NCBI GenBank assembly: GCA_921293015.1
Contig: OV121081.1
Span: forward strand, 27,717,158 to 27,781,157
Direction: 5' to 3'
Source of the DNA: Phorcus lineatus
Taxonomy: Eukaryota; Mollusca; Gastropoda; Trochida; Trochidae
Length of the DNA stretch: 64,000 nucleotides
Shown: piece by piece, positions 1 through 12,043 of the stretch
How positions within the stretch are numbered: position 1 is the first letter of the stretch
Layout: every line of letters begins with the position of its first letter
Position numbers and translations under genes: made by a program
Notes under the pieces: generated by a model
Seen by the model: only the letters and a program-made list of their open reading frames with translations
Told to the model about the DNA's origin: nothing
Databases searched by the model: none

Positions 1-41
1 TCTGACCTCATAAAGTTTCGAGCCCCCTAAAGCCGCCACTG
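1..41 (-). mobile_element. hAT-like MITE terminus, cut by window edge
   Basis: Read on the minus strand from position 41 it begins CAGTGGCGGCTTTAGGGGGC, the style of a hAT-superfamily terminal repeat. The rest lies outside the window. It would be in a ubiquilin intron. Confidence 0.45.
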
Positions 42-200
42 CATATAATACATCCAACATTATTTCCCATGATTCCATAGCACTATTTTTTTTTTAAATG
101 CCCAAATTTTATTTACAAAACACCAAAGAATGAAGGGTCAACAGACAACAGCGTCATCCTTTTAAAACTTTATGACTATGAGACATCAACGGTCTCATAC

Positions 201-3200
201 CAAAAGGTCCACCTGCAGTGCCGGTTCCGCCCGCTGTGGTGGATGTACCGGTGGTGGGTGTGGTGGTGGTTGTGGAGCCGGTGGATGCAGTAGTAGTGGA
301 GCTTCCGGAGCCAGAAGGAGCCCAGGGGTTGGGGAGTGGAGCTGTGTTTTCTCTTCCCTGTTGCTGCTCTCCTTGGCCTGAGAAGAGCATTTATATGTGA
401 GAACAACTGAAGATAAGAAAGTACAAATAGTGATTGAATTGACAGAATTTTGACAGAGGATGACTTAGATGATGTACAGCTGTACCCCTTCTGGTTATTT
501 TGTGTAGTAAATTGCGCATATTAAGTTTTGAAAATGTCAATAATTGAACATTTTGGCAAATAAATATTCAGACAATAACCATGTGAGAATGAGCGTGAGG
601 GACTGTCTGCTTTGGCAATATTTTAGACTTTATGTGTGCTCATGCAATGTTTATTTCAAATCTATTTCATTCCGTCATTCAGGTGAAAATCCTCAGTATC
701 CTAATAATCTCAATCGATTGTTAGAGAATTGGATCAAAACTTTTTTTGTACCTGGATTTACCAAGCCAGAGAATGGATTGTTTCCAAATCCTTCTTGCGC
801 AGCATTCATCATAGGCTCTTGTATATCACGGTACATTCTCTGCAGGGCGTTGAATCCACCTGGAATACTCTGCAAGTACACAAACAGGTGTTACAACTTT
901 CATATAGCTGCTGTTACATACCTAATACTTACTAGAATGAAGATTCGTTTCTTATTAGTAAAGAAACTGTATGTTATCCACAACTTGAGAAAACAAGGAA
1001 CAAACACTGAAAATGTTTTAATGGGTACGGTATAATGTCTAGACCAAAAAATGCTAGATAAAATTATTACAGTTTTTGTCTGTTATCATCATTCAATTAC
1101 CTTTGCTTGGGTCATATTCCATCATATTAATTATTGACCCTTTAATTAATACTCATCTATTGGATACATTTAGCTTCTTATATTGAAATGTTTATCAGAA
1201 AGAATATCTATAATGTTCATGCAATCTTTGTTTAGGCAAAGCAAGAACTTGAATATCACTAAATCATATACATAATTATGACTGGCGATGATAAAATGGA
1301 GCAAATTACATCTAACATGTTATTAAATTTTACAAAATTCAAATGAAATCAGAAGAGTTTTGGAGAAATCAATAGACACACCTCCAAGTTACTCATTGCT
1401 CTGTCCTGTGTCCTCATAAGCTCTTGTAACATTGCAGGGTTGCGAGCAAGCTCCATCGTCTGGAATAAGGGAGATAACTCATTTGTTAAACTGCTTCTTA
1501 CAAAAAGGTATATGAGGGACGTAGTGCATGTATGTTTTCTCTTCCATCAGGCTGAACATTATTGTTTTGAGAATTATTAACGTCATCATGTTCCCGATGT
1601 TAAAACTTTTCTTTTTTTTAAGATTTAAATTCTTTATTTACTGACTGCCATATTCTTGACATATATATTACTACACAGTTATCTAATAAAAGTTTTCCCC
1701 CTATTCTTTCATGTGAACTTGGGGAAGCTGTCAGACGCAGATAATCATATTTCTACACAAAAAGGTCTCTCCTGTTTATGTTTTATGCCTTATAAATAAT
1801 TACTGACAGAACATTTAAAAGTAGTAAATTGCAAGGCTCATATTTCATATCGGGATTCATCTAAAAAGAGCAACTTGCTTGTGTTAAGTTTGGTCTGAAT
1901 CTAAAGGTTATCATTAGTAACCTTAAACAAGACACAATAATATGCATCAATTAAGAAATTAATCTACTTTGCAATTCTCAGTACATACCTGTCTCATTAG
2001 TTCAGGGTTGTTCAACATGTGTGTTATTTCAGGATTACGCTGCAAAAGGAATAAAGATAAAATAAGACAATGAATCAACTTTTACAATAAAAAATTTGAA
2101 TAAATAACTTTTCAAATTCAAAACTACCACTAACAATACTAATGCAATCAATGAAAAGACAATTGACAAGACAAATAAGAGAGAAATCATGTATATAAGG
2201 CCATCCTAGAATATAACAGTATTAGAAAGTGTTGAATAAGATATCTCATGTTTAAAAAAGGTCAATTTCTGTTGCTTCCTATCATGCTCAATAAGGGAAT
2301 TTTCTCGAACAATCCTATGATTTTGTCAAGATATGCCTCCTATTGCTACATGAAATGTTAGTTTATGCAAAATTAATTACAATAACAGGTCGAACATCTA
2401 ACTTTACTCATGCTGATTATCTGTAGCAGTAGAAAAAGGTATCATGCCTACAGCAAAAACTTCAAGTGGCCATTTTAATGTGAACTCCTTTTTCACTAGG
2501 AAAATAGATTTGCATAGAAGTGCCAAACTTGATACATCATTTTAGAACTCCTTTTATCAAGTAAAAAAGATTGTTGTGCAATTGGCAAAAATAGTTTTCC
2601 TTTTAAGTATGACCCTGTATTTGACCTTAGAAACCTGTTACAGTGAATTTCAAAGTTGCGACTTTACACATACCTCCATGAGGTCTCTCATCTGAGGGTT
2701 GCTGGTGATGAGCTGCCTCATCACATCAGGGTTTGACATCATCTGCTGCACAAAGGGGTTCTCCATCATTTGTCTCAACATGTCCGGGTTGCTCAGCAGC
2801 TGAAACATCAAGAATTTGTGAAATCTTCAGGATTTTATGACTACATGAAGGAATAAAAATATTACCTCTTCTAGTTTTGTTACATATTTGATTTTCTTTA
2901 CTAACAAGCAAACATGTGGTCATCAATTATCATTCATATCATTCGTAACTGCAAAAAGTCATTCCTGACAGCTGTATAATGAGTAGTATAGGCAAATCAC
3001 AATTCCAAATATCATCACAGTTTGACTAAACACCACCTAACATAAATAACAGCTTTCATCATAATGGCAAATGGATAAATGAATATAACTTGACTTTAGA
3101 AATAGAACATTGATTTGTCCGAGCAAAAGTTCATTTCTCAATAAAAATCATCTTCCCTGTATATTTACACACTCACCTCTGACTGCATGCGCTGCTGCAT

Positions 3201-6200
3201 CTCCATGAAGTTGGCCGAGCCCATGCCCATGTTACCTAGACCAGCTAACCCTCCAAGCCCTCCCAGGCCTAGCGGTGTGCTGGATACGTTTGGCTGACTG
3301 CTCGGGGGTGGCGGCTGTAAAGGAAAAGGTCCAGTGTAAGTTTTAGATTTTGACAAAATATTTGAGCATTAGAAACATGATTTCAAAATTTGAGATTCCT
3401 TGCATTGATGGTTTCTTGATAATTGACAAAAGAATATTTAAGGGCCGATATACTGCCACGCTCATAGTTGAAGGGGGTCAACAGCAAAGTAAGCTTAGGG
3501 TTAGTCCAAAATGTACAAATTTGGATCAACTAAGCACAAGGTACACCCCCATAAAAATTTTAATTTGGGTGTGCCACGGTTCTGGTGGAGAAGTCAAAAA
3601 AGTGAAAAATTTACGGACGAATGAGGACAGATCTGACCTTTCAGGTTTGAAGAGCTAAAAATGAATCTAGTAAGGGTAGCTTTGGAATAATAAATACAAA
3701 GCAACATTTCATTTGATGTATATCTTTTACTAAATGATGAAACAATTTCTGCTTACACAAAATATTCATATAACAGAGCAGCTCAACCCAAATTATTCTG
3801 CTTTAGTTGATAAAGTTTCCAATATCTGAGGCTTGCCAAGGATATTTTCACTTTTTATCAACGAAAATTGATACAATTTTTATCAGAAAACGATCCAAGT
3901 ATCATGACAGTGGCAAAGCATTATGTAAAATCTGTCAAATTGTTATATATTACTTGATCTCAATCAAGCAATATATCCTTCATTTTTGTATGATAAACAC
4001 AGCTCAAAACAATATCGCAGTGACTTTTGAGTGTGCGAGTTATTGTTAAGCGCCGCCTGAGAAATATTTCAGCCATTAGCGGTGTGCCAGGTACTTATCA
4101 GTGTATAAATATAACCTTATTTACAGTATCTTTATCACTTACAAAATAGCAGATTCACTTTGAACAGGGGCAACAAACAAACTAAAACTTGACAAAAGGT
4201 TTTTGTTGAATATTTGTATGGAATAAAGTTAGCATGTGGACTTGGTATCTCACCTGGGTTGGTGTGGAGCTGGCACTGCTTGGGGCAGACTGGGACGCAG
4301 CATTCTCGAAGCCCTGAAATCATGAAGCAATCCTTAACTTACAGAACACACTTTCTTCGTGAAGATCTTTTAACTCTTGAAAATGTGAAAATAATGTTAA
4401 CGTAGAATGTGCATATATTAATGTGATGACTATTTTCAAAGGAACCAAGACAGATATATTGGTTTTTATTTCATGAAAATAAAATTTAATGGCATGAGAA
4501 TAACAGAATTAATCCAAAAGTCATCTATTGAGAAAATATTTTAGTTTCATTCCAGAAGTTATAGAGGTAACAAAGTACAAGATTTTTATGGATACCCAAC
4601 TTCTTTATCTCATAAATTGACAAGACTGAATAACACTTTAAAACTTATCACTTATCCCTTTTTCCAAATGTGAAATTCTTAAAGTAACTTTATAGCTTTG
4701 GTGATATTATTATCTTATGTTTGTACAGATTTTACTCTGATGTATATAAAGTCATCCAAACAGTACAATTTGAGAATATTTACCCTAGTTTTGATGACAA
4801 GATGCACTGTAAGCCCGTCCTTAATTCCATGTTGACCGAGATTCTCAGTCTCCTTCAGAATCTTGCCAGCAAATATCAAACACAGCTGTTCAATCGGGGT
4901 CCCAAACTCTTTCGATACCTTCTCCTTCAGCTGAAAACATGGTCAAAACTTATACATGTACAGGGATTAGGAAAGGTAGGGGCCATGGGCCATTTTGCAC
5001 ATTGGATGAACAAATGCCCTTGTTTGAATTAGAAATTATGATACTAATGGGAATGGCCCATTCAAAATTCTGAAAATGACTAAAAGACCTAAAAATGGCC
5101 CATTGTCAAAGGTGTCTTTCAAAATCCCTGCATGTATACTTCGAAAATAAAAAACCCCACTGTAAATATGTCTTGTATACATAATTGCGTACTTGCTTCA
5201 TTGTGATATCAAACCACACTAAGTAACTTGTTTGGTGTAATGAAAATGTAAATCTTTATTTTCTTTCTTCAAAATATTGTGTTAACTTTCTAAGACGTTC
5301 TTATGTAGAAACTAAGCCATTAACAAATTTCAATTTTCAATTACTTATTGTTTCACTATCATCAGTTATTCTGAATAACAGTTATCGTCAAAAGCAAAAT
5401 CCGTATGTCATGTACTGGGAACTTTTGGGTTAGAAACTGACCATTCACATTGCATATCTATCATATGAAGGCTACTGTTCAGTCCTCCCATTTAAGTTCA
5501 AGTAAAATCATGTGGAATCTTGTATGTGTATGCTCTCAAAATAATCAATCTTTAAAAAAAGAACTGTTTTCAAAGAAGAAACCCCTTTACCATAAAGTAT
5601 TTTCATATCATTTCCTATGACATGACTGTCAAGAGGCCAAATCAGTAAAATATTGAAAATTACCATCTGTAATGGATATGACACCAAATTGAAAATAAAA
5701 TTTGAGTCACGTTTCCATCAAATGAATAATAATATACATAAAGGATGAACTTCTTCGTAATGACATTGAATTTCACTTACATGACACCAAGATAATGAGT
5801 CAATGACACAAACTACAAATCAATCAACTATGAATAATCCTATTAGATAAATGATGTTGAAAACTTTGAAATACCAATAAAAAAGACAGAAGGCCAAAGA
5901 TTTATGGGAGGATTATTTGAAGCCTGAGGGGATGGACTTATATAAATGTCATAAACTAAACTTCAGGCTATTTCTTTCATTCATTAATTGCCAACAGCAA
6001 TCATTGTAAATCTTTTCTAAGCCATCCAGAGAAATCTTGAGGTCTGTTAATCATCCAGGACAATTAAAGTTGTGAAATTGTCTCGTGGAACAAAACATAT
6101 TTCTGAAAATAATCCTTTTAATTTTTTTTTACATTTGTTCGGGTTTTTTTTTTCATAATGAATACCACTTTACGGCCAATTGCATTATGCATTCATGTGA

Positions 6201-8071
6201 ATTTGGTAATTTTGAAGAAATGAATCAATGAACATTTTCTTTTGCACATTTGTGAACTAAGGGTCAATCCTCTTATTTTTCATAATTCTAAACATTGTGA
6301 TGAAGTACCTGTTTTTTGGATATTCAACTTCTTTATTAACAGATTTGCGACGTTTCAGTATAGCTCCACATACCATTATCAAGCTAAACATTGTGGTCTG
6401 TATAATTCGAACACTTCAAAAATGCTCTTTATACAAAAAATGATTATTGAATGTATTGCCTTTTATTATTTTTTGCCAGAATATTTTGACATCCTGATTG
6501 GTAGGATCCACAACTTGAACTACCCATCAGTTTAGTAAATAAAATCTTCTGAATTTTCCCAAGAAATAATGATTGAAATAACACACCAACCCTTTTGCAG
6601 AACTTAATAAAATTACCTGAACATTCCTTCCAGCCCATCATTCTGAAATAGGTTTATCATGTAAATCTATTTTTTATCTTTGATAACCAAAACCATAATT
6701 AACTTTGCCACCACCTTTCCCCATGAATGAAGGTTGAGGGAACATGATTTAGGGTTTAACAGTACTTTCAAGAGTATTTCACTTAAATCGCGGCTAATAG
6801 TATTATAGCCAGGAGAAAGCCTACAACAACATTGTGGCTATGCATTCCGGTGAATCCTGTGAGTATTGGCTGGAATTAGCGAACCATAGATGATACTGCA
6901 GTGAAATTAAGTGTAGAATAGCACCCAAACCTTACTGTGTGTAGAAGAGTTCTCTACTGCAGAAAAAGATGTCAAGCCCATGGTCGGACCTTGTAATATT
7001 TCCAAACTTTGTGAAAAACACTTGTTCTTAACATTTCGTAAACACAACGAATGCACAGATACTGCATATCTCTCGATATTACTCACGATCCTCACTCAAG
7101 TAATCTATCTCGTAAGTTATTTAACAAATATTTACGTATTCAGGTAGTAAAGTGGATTTTTAAGTATTTAATGTTACGTTAAATTAAATCCGCATGAACT
7201 ATGATATCTGAAATATTATAATTTTGCTCATAACCAGAAAAGCGGAAACAGCAGCCGCTATGGTCAAAGAATGTTTCGTATTTCACTGCATCGATAGAAA
7301 GTTTAAGTGAATGCATAAGTCCTTGTAAACCTTAAAATAGCCAATTTAAACCATAAAAGCATGCACTAGTGCCTTTAAACTTCGATGAAATTCATGCCCT
7401 CAGTTATCAACTTCTGTTTTGTTTTAGTGAGGTAATGTAGGCCATATTACGATCTGTGTAAGTTTGGTAGTGTTTGTTAAGTTAATTCTAACTCATATTT
7501 CTCTGTGCAATATGCCATGTTGACGGATTTAAAAAGTTAAAGACAAAAGAGGATATCAAAGTGGCAACACGTCAACAGTCTGTATGTAAGAAAATGCGCA
7601 ATTATCAAACAAAATATATTACTCAAGCAACTTAACATGGTGAATGATGTATTATGACTCCATTCTGGGGTCTCCACAAGCAGTTAATTTGATTATTTCT
7701 AAGTAATAGATAATAAATTCTAATATGAACTTGACTCCAAATATTTCAACGAATTTGATATTTAACCAAATATTTTGAAAATTCTAATGAGCTATCTAAT
7801 ATTTCATAATTAATGTTATAAAATCTGAACATAAAACGCAGAAGACAAATTATCATCTCTCTCATAATTTACATCATTTAGACACCTGTTGGGGTCATTT
7901 TTTATCATAACGCTGATTTGGCCGACAATGATGAAAATGATTTTATATCAACAAAGTAATATATACCTCTTTTATCGAAGAATCAGGTGAAACTTTTATA
8001 TCGTGTTTTTCTTTTGGTGTTTTCACAGTAATTGTGATCAAAGATCCAGAATTTTCGGTACTCTCCGCCAT
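201..8071 (-). CDS. UBQLN1: Ubiquilin, N-terminal 333 residues (3' end outside window)
   Basis: Ubiquilins shuttle ubiquitinated and membrane-protein clients to the proteasome in the cytosol. Nine coding exons were joined by GT-AG sites in consistent phase: 7967-8071, 4784-4930, 4254-4313, 3177-3314, 2674-2799, 1989-2039, 1382-1459, 752-869, 201-377. Residues 1-84 form the ubiquitin-like domain (starts MAESTENSG; exon 2 has [22 protein letters not shown]). Exons 4-7 are Met/Gln/Asn-Pro-rich STI1-type repeats ([29 protein letters not shown]). Exon 8 has [20 protein letters not shown]. Exon 9 is a Pro/Ser/Thr-rich linker with [11 protein letters not shown]. The last donor is placed at the gtatga at 195-200; reading on gives a stop about 15 codons later that I take as intronic. 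The second STI1 pair and the UBA domain must lie left of position 1. Family assignment is firm; which vertebrate paralogue it equals cannot be stated, since invertebrates usually have one. Confidence 0.95.
4961..5130. mobile_element. MITE, 170 bp, 6-bp target duplication (copy 1)
   Basis: Ends CAGGGATTAGGAAAG and, inverted, CAGGGATTTTGAAAG. Flanked on both sides by CATGTA (4955-4960 and 5131-5136). Interior is shared with 21500-21674 (ccattttgcacattggatga). Non-coding. It lies 30 nt from the acceptor side of ubiquilin exon 2. Confidence 0.85.
6745..6982 (-). mobile_element. SINE copy, minus orientation
   Basis: Shares with 54640-54925, 61036-61210 and 32188-32347 the blocks aagagtatttcactta, gagaaagcct, gcattccggtgaa and, inverted, gcagtagagaact. 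Non-coding; in ubiquilin intron 1. Confidence 0.7.
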
Positions 8072-8400
8072 GATTGTGCCTTTTGCGAATGAGGAATTAT
8101 GGGAACGCAGACGGATTTCCGCTTAAAGTCAAAGGGATCGTTCGTTATATCAAACAATATCTTTTTCTTTATTGTACTTAATTACCTTTTGAGATGATTT
8201 TTAAATGTTGGTGATTAAAAAAATGCCTAGTTAAATGCATCGCATTTTAAAAGCTTTTAATAGCCGCAAGGAACGGGCGATTCGGCTGATTGATTCCGTG
8301 TTGCGGAAGTAGCTGGTAGGAAAGTAGTATATATTTCTAGTTCGCGTCTCTGACGTATTTCCTTTTCCTTTTGACCGGCGAAGTAGGAGGAAGCGTGGTA
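8072..8400. promoter_or_regulatory. Head-to-head promoter interval, UBQLN / SSR2
   Basis: The ubiquilin start codon (8071, minus) faces a probable SSR2 5' untranslated exon (plus). The interval around 8270-8400 is relatively GC- and CpG-rich and holds a pyrimidine-rich stretch (tttccttttccttttga at about 8358) followed by a purine-rich segment that ends in a good donor, gtaagac at 8399. The SSR2 coding exon opens exactly at its AUG after a splice acceptor, so a non-coding first exon must exist upstream, and this is the best candidate. No TATA box is evident. Shared promoter is inference. Confidence 0.5.
8340..8398 (+). other. SSR2: Candidate SSR2 5' untranslated exon
   Basis: SSR2 exon 2 begins directly with ATG after an acceptor (cag at 12041-12043), so the transcript needs an upstream leader exon. 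A splice donor gtaagac at 8399 follows a short G/A-rich leader-like segment beyond the pyrimidine tract. This would make a 3.6 kb first intron that contains the TTAA element at 9302-11745. The start of transcription is not determined; other donors between 8400 and 12000 are possible. Confidence 0.4.
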
Positions 8401-9301
8401 AGACATTTCCCTATTCAAACATATGTTTATTAATCACAAAATCAATGTTTACGTCCATAACATACATTCGAATATCTATTTCTAGCACAATATGAAGGTA
8501 ATGAAGTAAGTAGTCATTCATATTCAGCTCACATAAGTTGTTTGAAATTGATGGATGTTGTCGACGTGGCGAATTTGGATTTGTGTACATGTCTTATTCT
8601 TTACACTTCATTTTGTATGCAAGTGCGGTAAAATTCAAATGAATCTTACAGACAAAGTCATGATTGCAAAATTCCCCCTTAATGATATTTCATTTACAAA
8701 TGTTTGCATTTTAGTGTCGTTTGCGAACAGATGTCAGTCATGATTCTCTTGATCATGGGTCATTTGGTATTGTGTTTGATCTCGGTGCTGTAGGATATAA
8801 ACCTATGCACCTTAAAGATATAGGCAACTCATACCAACAAGACACAAAGATTTATAATTATAAATAAGCTTGATGTAGAAAATACATGCAGAAATTCTTG
8901 TATTAACCCTCTTTTTCCATTGGTCGACAAGAGTAGGCTAAAATGCCCAGGCAAAGTGTGCAAATACACCTTACATTTTGGTTATATAATTTATGCAGAT
9001 TTCATTACTGTTTTTTGAGAAGTTGAAGGTGAGCTTAGAATTATATGATGCCTTTAGTAATAAAGTTTACTTCTTATGTACAATCAGCATTTTAAAAACT
9101 ATTTTTGACAACTTGTCTGTTAGGATTTTTGTCAATGTTGTCTAATTTATCGATATTATGTGCACATATTTAAATATCAAATATATTTAATTTTGAAAAT
9201 ATGGGACACAATAGTCTCACTTTTACCAAACAGCATGCTGTTGATCATGTTGACAATGTGGGACCACTCAATATTTTTGCTATTAGAGTACGAGACATTA
9301 A

Positions 9302-11745
9302 CCCTTCCGTTGCTGAATATTATTTTGACCAGTTTTGCCCCCGTGGCTGAATTTTCCAGCACTCGTCTCGCTACGGTAATAACGCAATTAGCCCCTGTGG
9401 CCGAATTTTCCAGCGCCGCCAGATGCGACCGTTTTTACAACATATGGCGTGTTTACATGGCGGAATACGGACGTTATCGTCGTTTTATACAAAGCTAGTT
9501 GGCGAATCCCGTGTTATAAATGGATGATACTTACTTGACACTTTGAATGAAATTTCTATCACCCCTGGAACGGTTTCTACAACCGAAGTAAACTTGTTTT
9601 CAATTCGGGCGCCATAACTCAATAAATTCCAAGAGCGCATGCGCGAAATCAAAACGAAACTAAAGATGAATTGTTCCTTTTCACATCGATATAAAAATTA
9701 TTTTTATAATATGTCTGGAACGAATTTTACTAAATTTTAAAAATTGTCTTCATTTCAAACATTATAAAATCATTTAATCACTGAGTGCACACATGCAAAT
9801 TATATACGGAATTGAAGCTAATTTCTTGCTCTATATTTCACGATACATTTTATTACGATACGCCATCCTAAACGAAAGATATAAATAACGAAAGCAGGGT
9901 AGTGATAAATCCCGATAACGTTCTGACCCCCACAGTAATATTACTAAGCTAGTAGCCCCGGGCAAACGCACGCGCTCAGCGCGTGCAGGCGGGGTATCCC
10001 CGCTGAAAAATACACTCACACTTAACAGAAATTGTCTTTATTTCCAATTTTATAATTCAAGTTATTCGCTTTGTATACATGCAAATTATATATGGAATTG
10101 AAGGCAATTTATTCTTCTTTACGAAAAAATAAATCATAACAATCTTTTGCACTGTAATTAGAAGTTATTACCAACGTAACGTGGGTATAGCTAGTGAATA
10201 AAGTCTTTGATAATCGCCTTACCGCGACATTTGTCGCATAATTTCCACACGTTTTATTTTGATGCAAATATGGGCACATTACACATGAAAATGAAGGTAT
10301 TTATTTCCTCTTTACGTTGATATGAAAATGATAAATATGTACCGCTTGGTTTGGAATATATATAGTTTGCAAAGATTGTACCCTCAGGTATTTGAAAACA
10401 GATTTTGATAATTGCGACATCACTTACCGCTCCTTTATTGTTTCATTGTAATTTGCAAATTTTACATAGAATTGAAGACGATCCTTTTCTCTTTATTGTG
10501 ATATAAAAATGTTGATAATGCGCTCTGCCGTTAAATGGATAGGAAGTGTAAAAAGCAGTTGAAAAAATCGCTTCTCGGTTAACAAGATATGAATAGAGAA
10601 ATTGCCTGTTTGCGCAATGCTCGTCGGGTCTTTACTGATTTTCGTTTACATACAAATTTTATATGGAAATAAAGATCATCCTTTTCTCTATATTTTGATA
10701 TATGAAATTTCAAAATGTCCCGAGAACTTTATGTGATATAAAGTGCGAGAAAATGGTAAAAATACAAAGAATAAAGAAAAGTCGCAATTTTGCGGCACTT
10801 GCTGTATCTTTATTTTATATACTGCATATAACTTTTTTACATCAAATCGAAGACAATTATTTCCTCTTTATCACGAGGTAATCAATTTCAAAATACGCCT
10901 AGCTGTTGAGAAGATATAAACGAAATAAAGGCACATGTCAAAATCGCCGTTCAGTTTACATGATTTGAATAGAGAAATTAGCTTTTTGTGCGGCGCTTGC
11001 TGTGTCTTTATTTATTTTTGCGCATGTACAAATTTTACATGGAATGAAAGACAATCTTTCTCTCTATCTTATAATATAAAAATTGTCAAAATAAGTTGAC
11101 CACATCATGTGAAGATTGGTGTGACAAAATGGTGTAAAACTAAAAATATGTAAAAATCACCTTTTTTGCGGCACATGCTGTATCTTCATTTCAGGTGGCG
11201 TAGTTATGTATTTTATATTGAATTGAAGACAATTTTCTGCTCTTTCAAAAGATTCAACCGGTATTGTAATACGCCCAAGGGTTCAGAGCATAGGGCGTGC
11301 GATAGGAAGGCGTGCATAGGGTCAAAATGCACGCGTCTCAGTAAACGATAGCATGCGCGGGTCGGTAAGCTCGTGCGAGAGGGTAGAAAGTGCCCACAGG
11401 CTATTAGCACGTGCGGCGGGGAGTGGGGAAAAATTGAGTGATTTTAACGTTTATTTTCGGTACGATAAACATTATCAATACTCTCATAACTTTCGGAGCA
11501 TGTTCGCGCATTATTTAGAACACCAACGAAACAAAACACGGTTGCTTAGCGACAGCCGGAACGAAAATACAAGCGTTGAACTGAGACTACTGCTAGGCAA
11601 TAAATTTCCGGGCCCCGCTACCGAGACCCGCGGTCATAATTAGTTAGCGTGAGAAAAATAGAGTGTGCTACTCGCATCCCGCTAAGGGGACTTGCGGGCA
11701 AAGCTAATTTCATCCCGGAATATTCCGGGACCCGCATCTTAAGGG
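9302..11745. mobile_element. Large non-autonomous element flanked by TTAA
   Basis: Bounded by TTAA (9298-9301 and 11746-11749) with inverted ends CCCTTCCGTTGCTGA and CCCTTAAGATGCGGG. TTAA duplication and CCCT-type ends suggest piggyBac-like mobilisation. The outer ~150-400 bases are GC-richer than the flanks. The middle is a decayed tandem array (separate entry). No transposase frame was recognised. It lies upstream of the SSR2 start codon, probably in its first intron. Confidence 0.65.
9635..11260. repeat. Decayed tandem array, ~170-200-bp units, about 8-9 copies
   Basis: The motif (a/t)caaatt-tatatggaattgaag followed by a ctctttat-type block recurs at about 9793, 10078, 10261, 10447, 10648, 10823, 11020 and 11190, with an earlier partial near 9660. 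Most spacings are 170-201 bases, the first is about 285. A second recurring block, gcggcacttgctgtatcttt, precedes several units (10794, 10992, 11169). Units differ by many substitutions, so the array is old. Confidence 0.75.
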
Positions 11746-12043
11746 TTAATTCTTCTTACTTTCTCATCCAATACATCATACACAAGATAAAAAGTGTTCA
11801 GGATTATTAATTCAAACATTCAAATTGTTATATCAAACTGTGAAATATGTTAACATCATTGTGAGACACATTATACTTTTAAGTTTGTACACTTTCATAT
11901 ATTCATGGAAAATACAAAACCAGAAGGCAAAATGTGAACCACAGGAGTTACTTACATTGCTTTCTAGCCAAACATCTATAACATGGTTTCTGCATGATTC
12001 CTGTCAATAATCAGTACTTGAGAAATATTTTTTTATTTTACAG

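Noticed and set aside
154-390. Stop codon soon after the ubiquilin Pro/Ser/Thr linker, suggesting a truncated protein without UBA
   Set aside because: A good donor (gtatga) precedes the stop at 195-200 in a family-consistent position; the remaining exons most likely lie outside the window.
11213-11643. Frames of 65-96 codons in GC-rich sequence
   Set aside because: They lie in the shoulder of the TTAA element, overlap on both strands and show no family resemblance.
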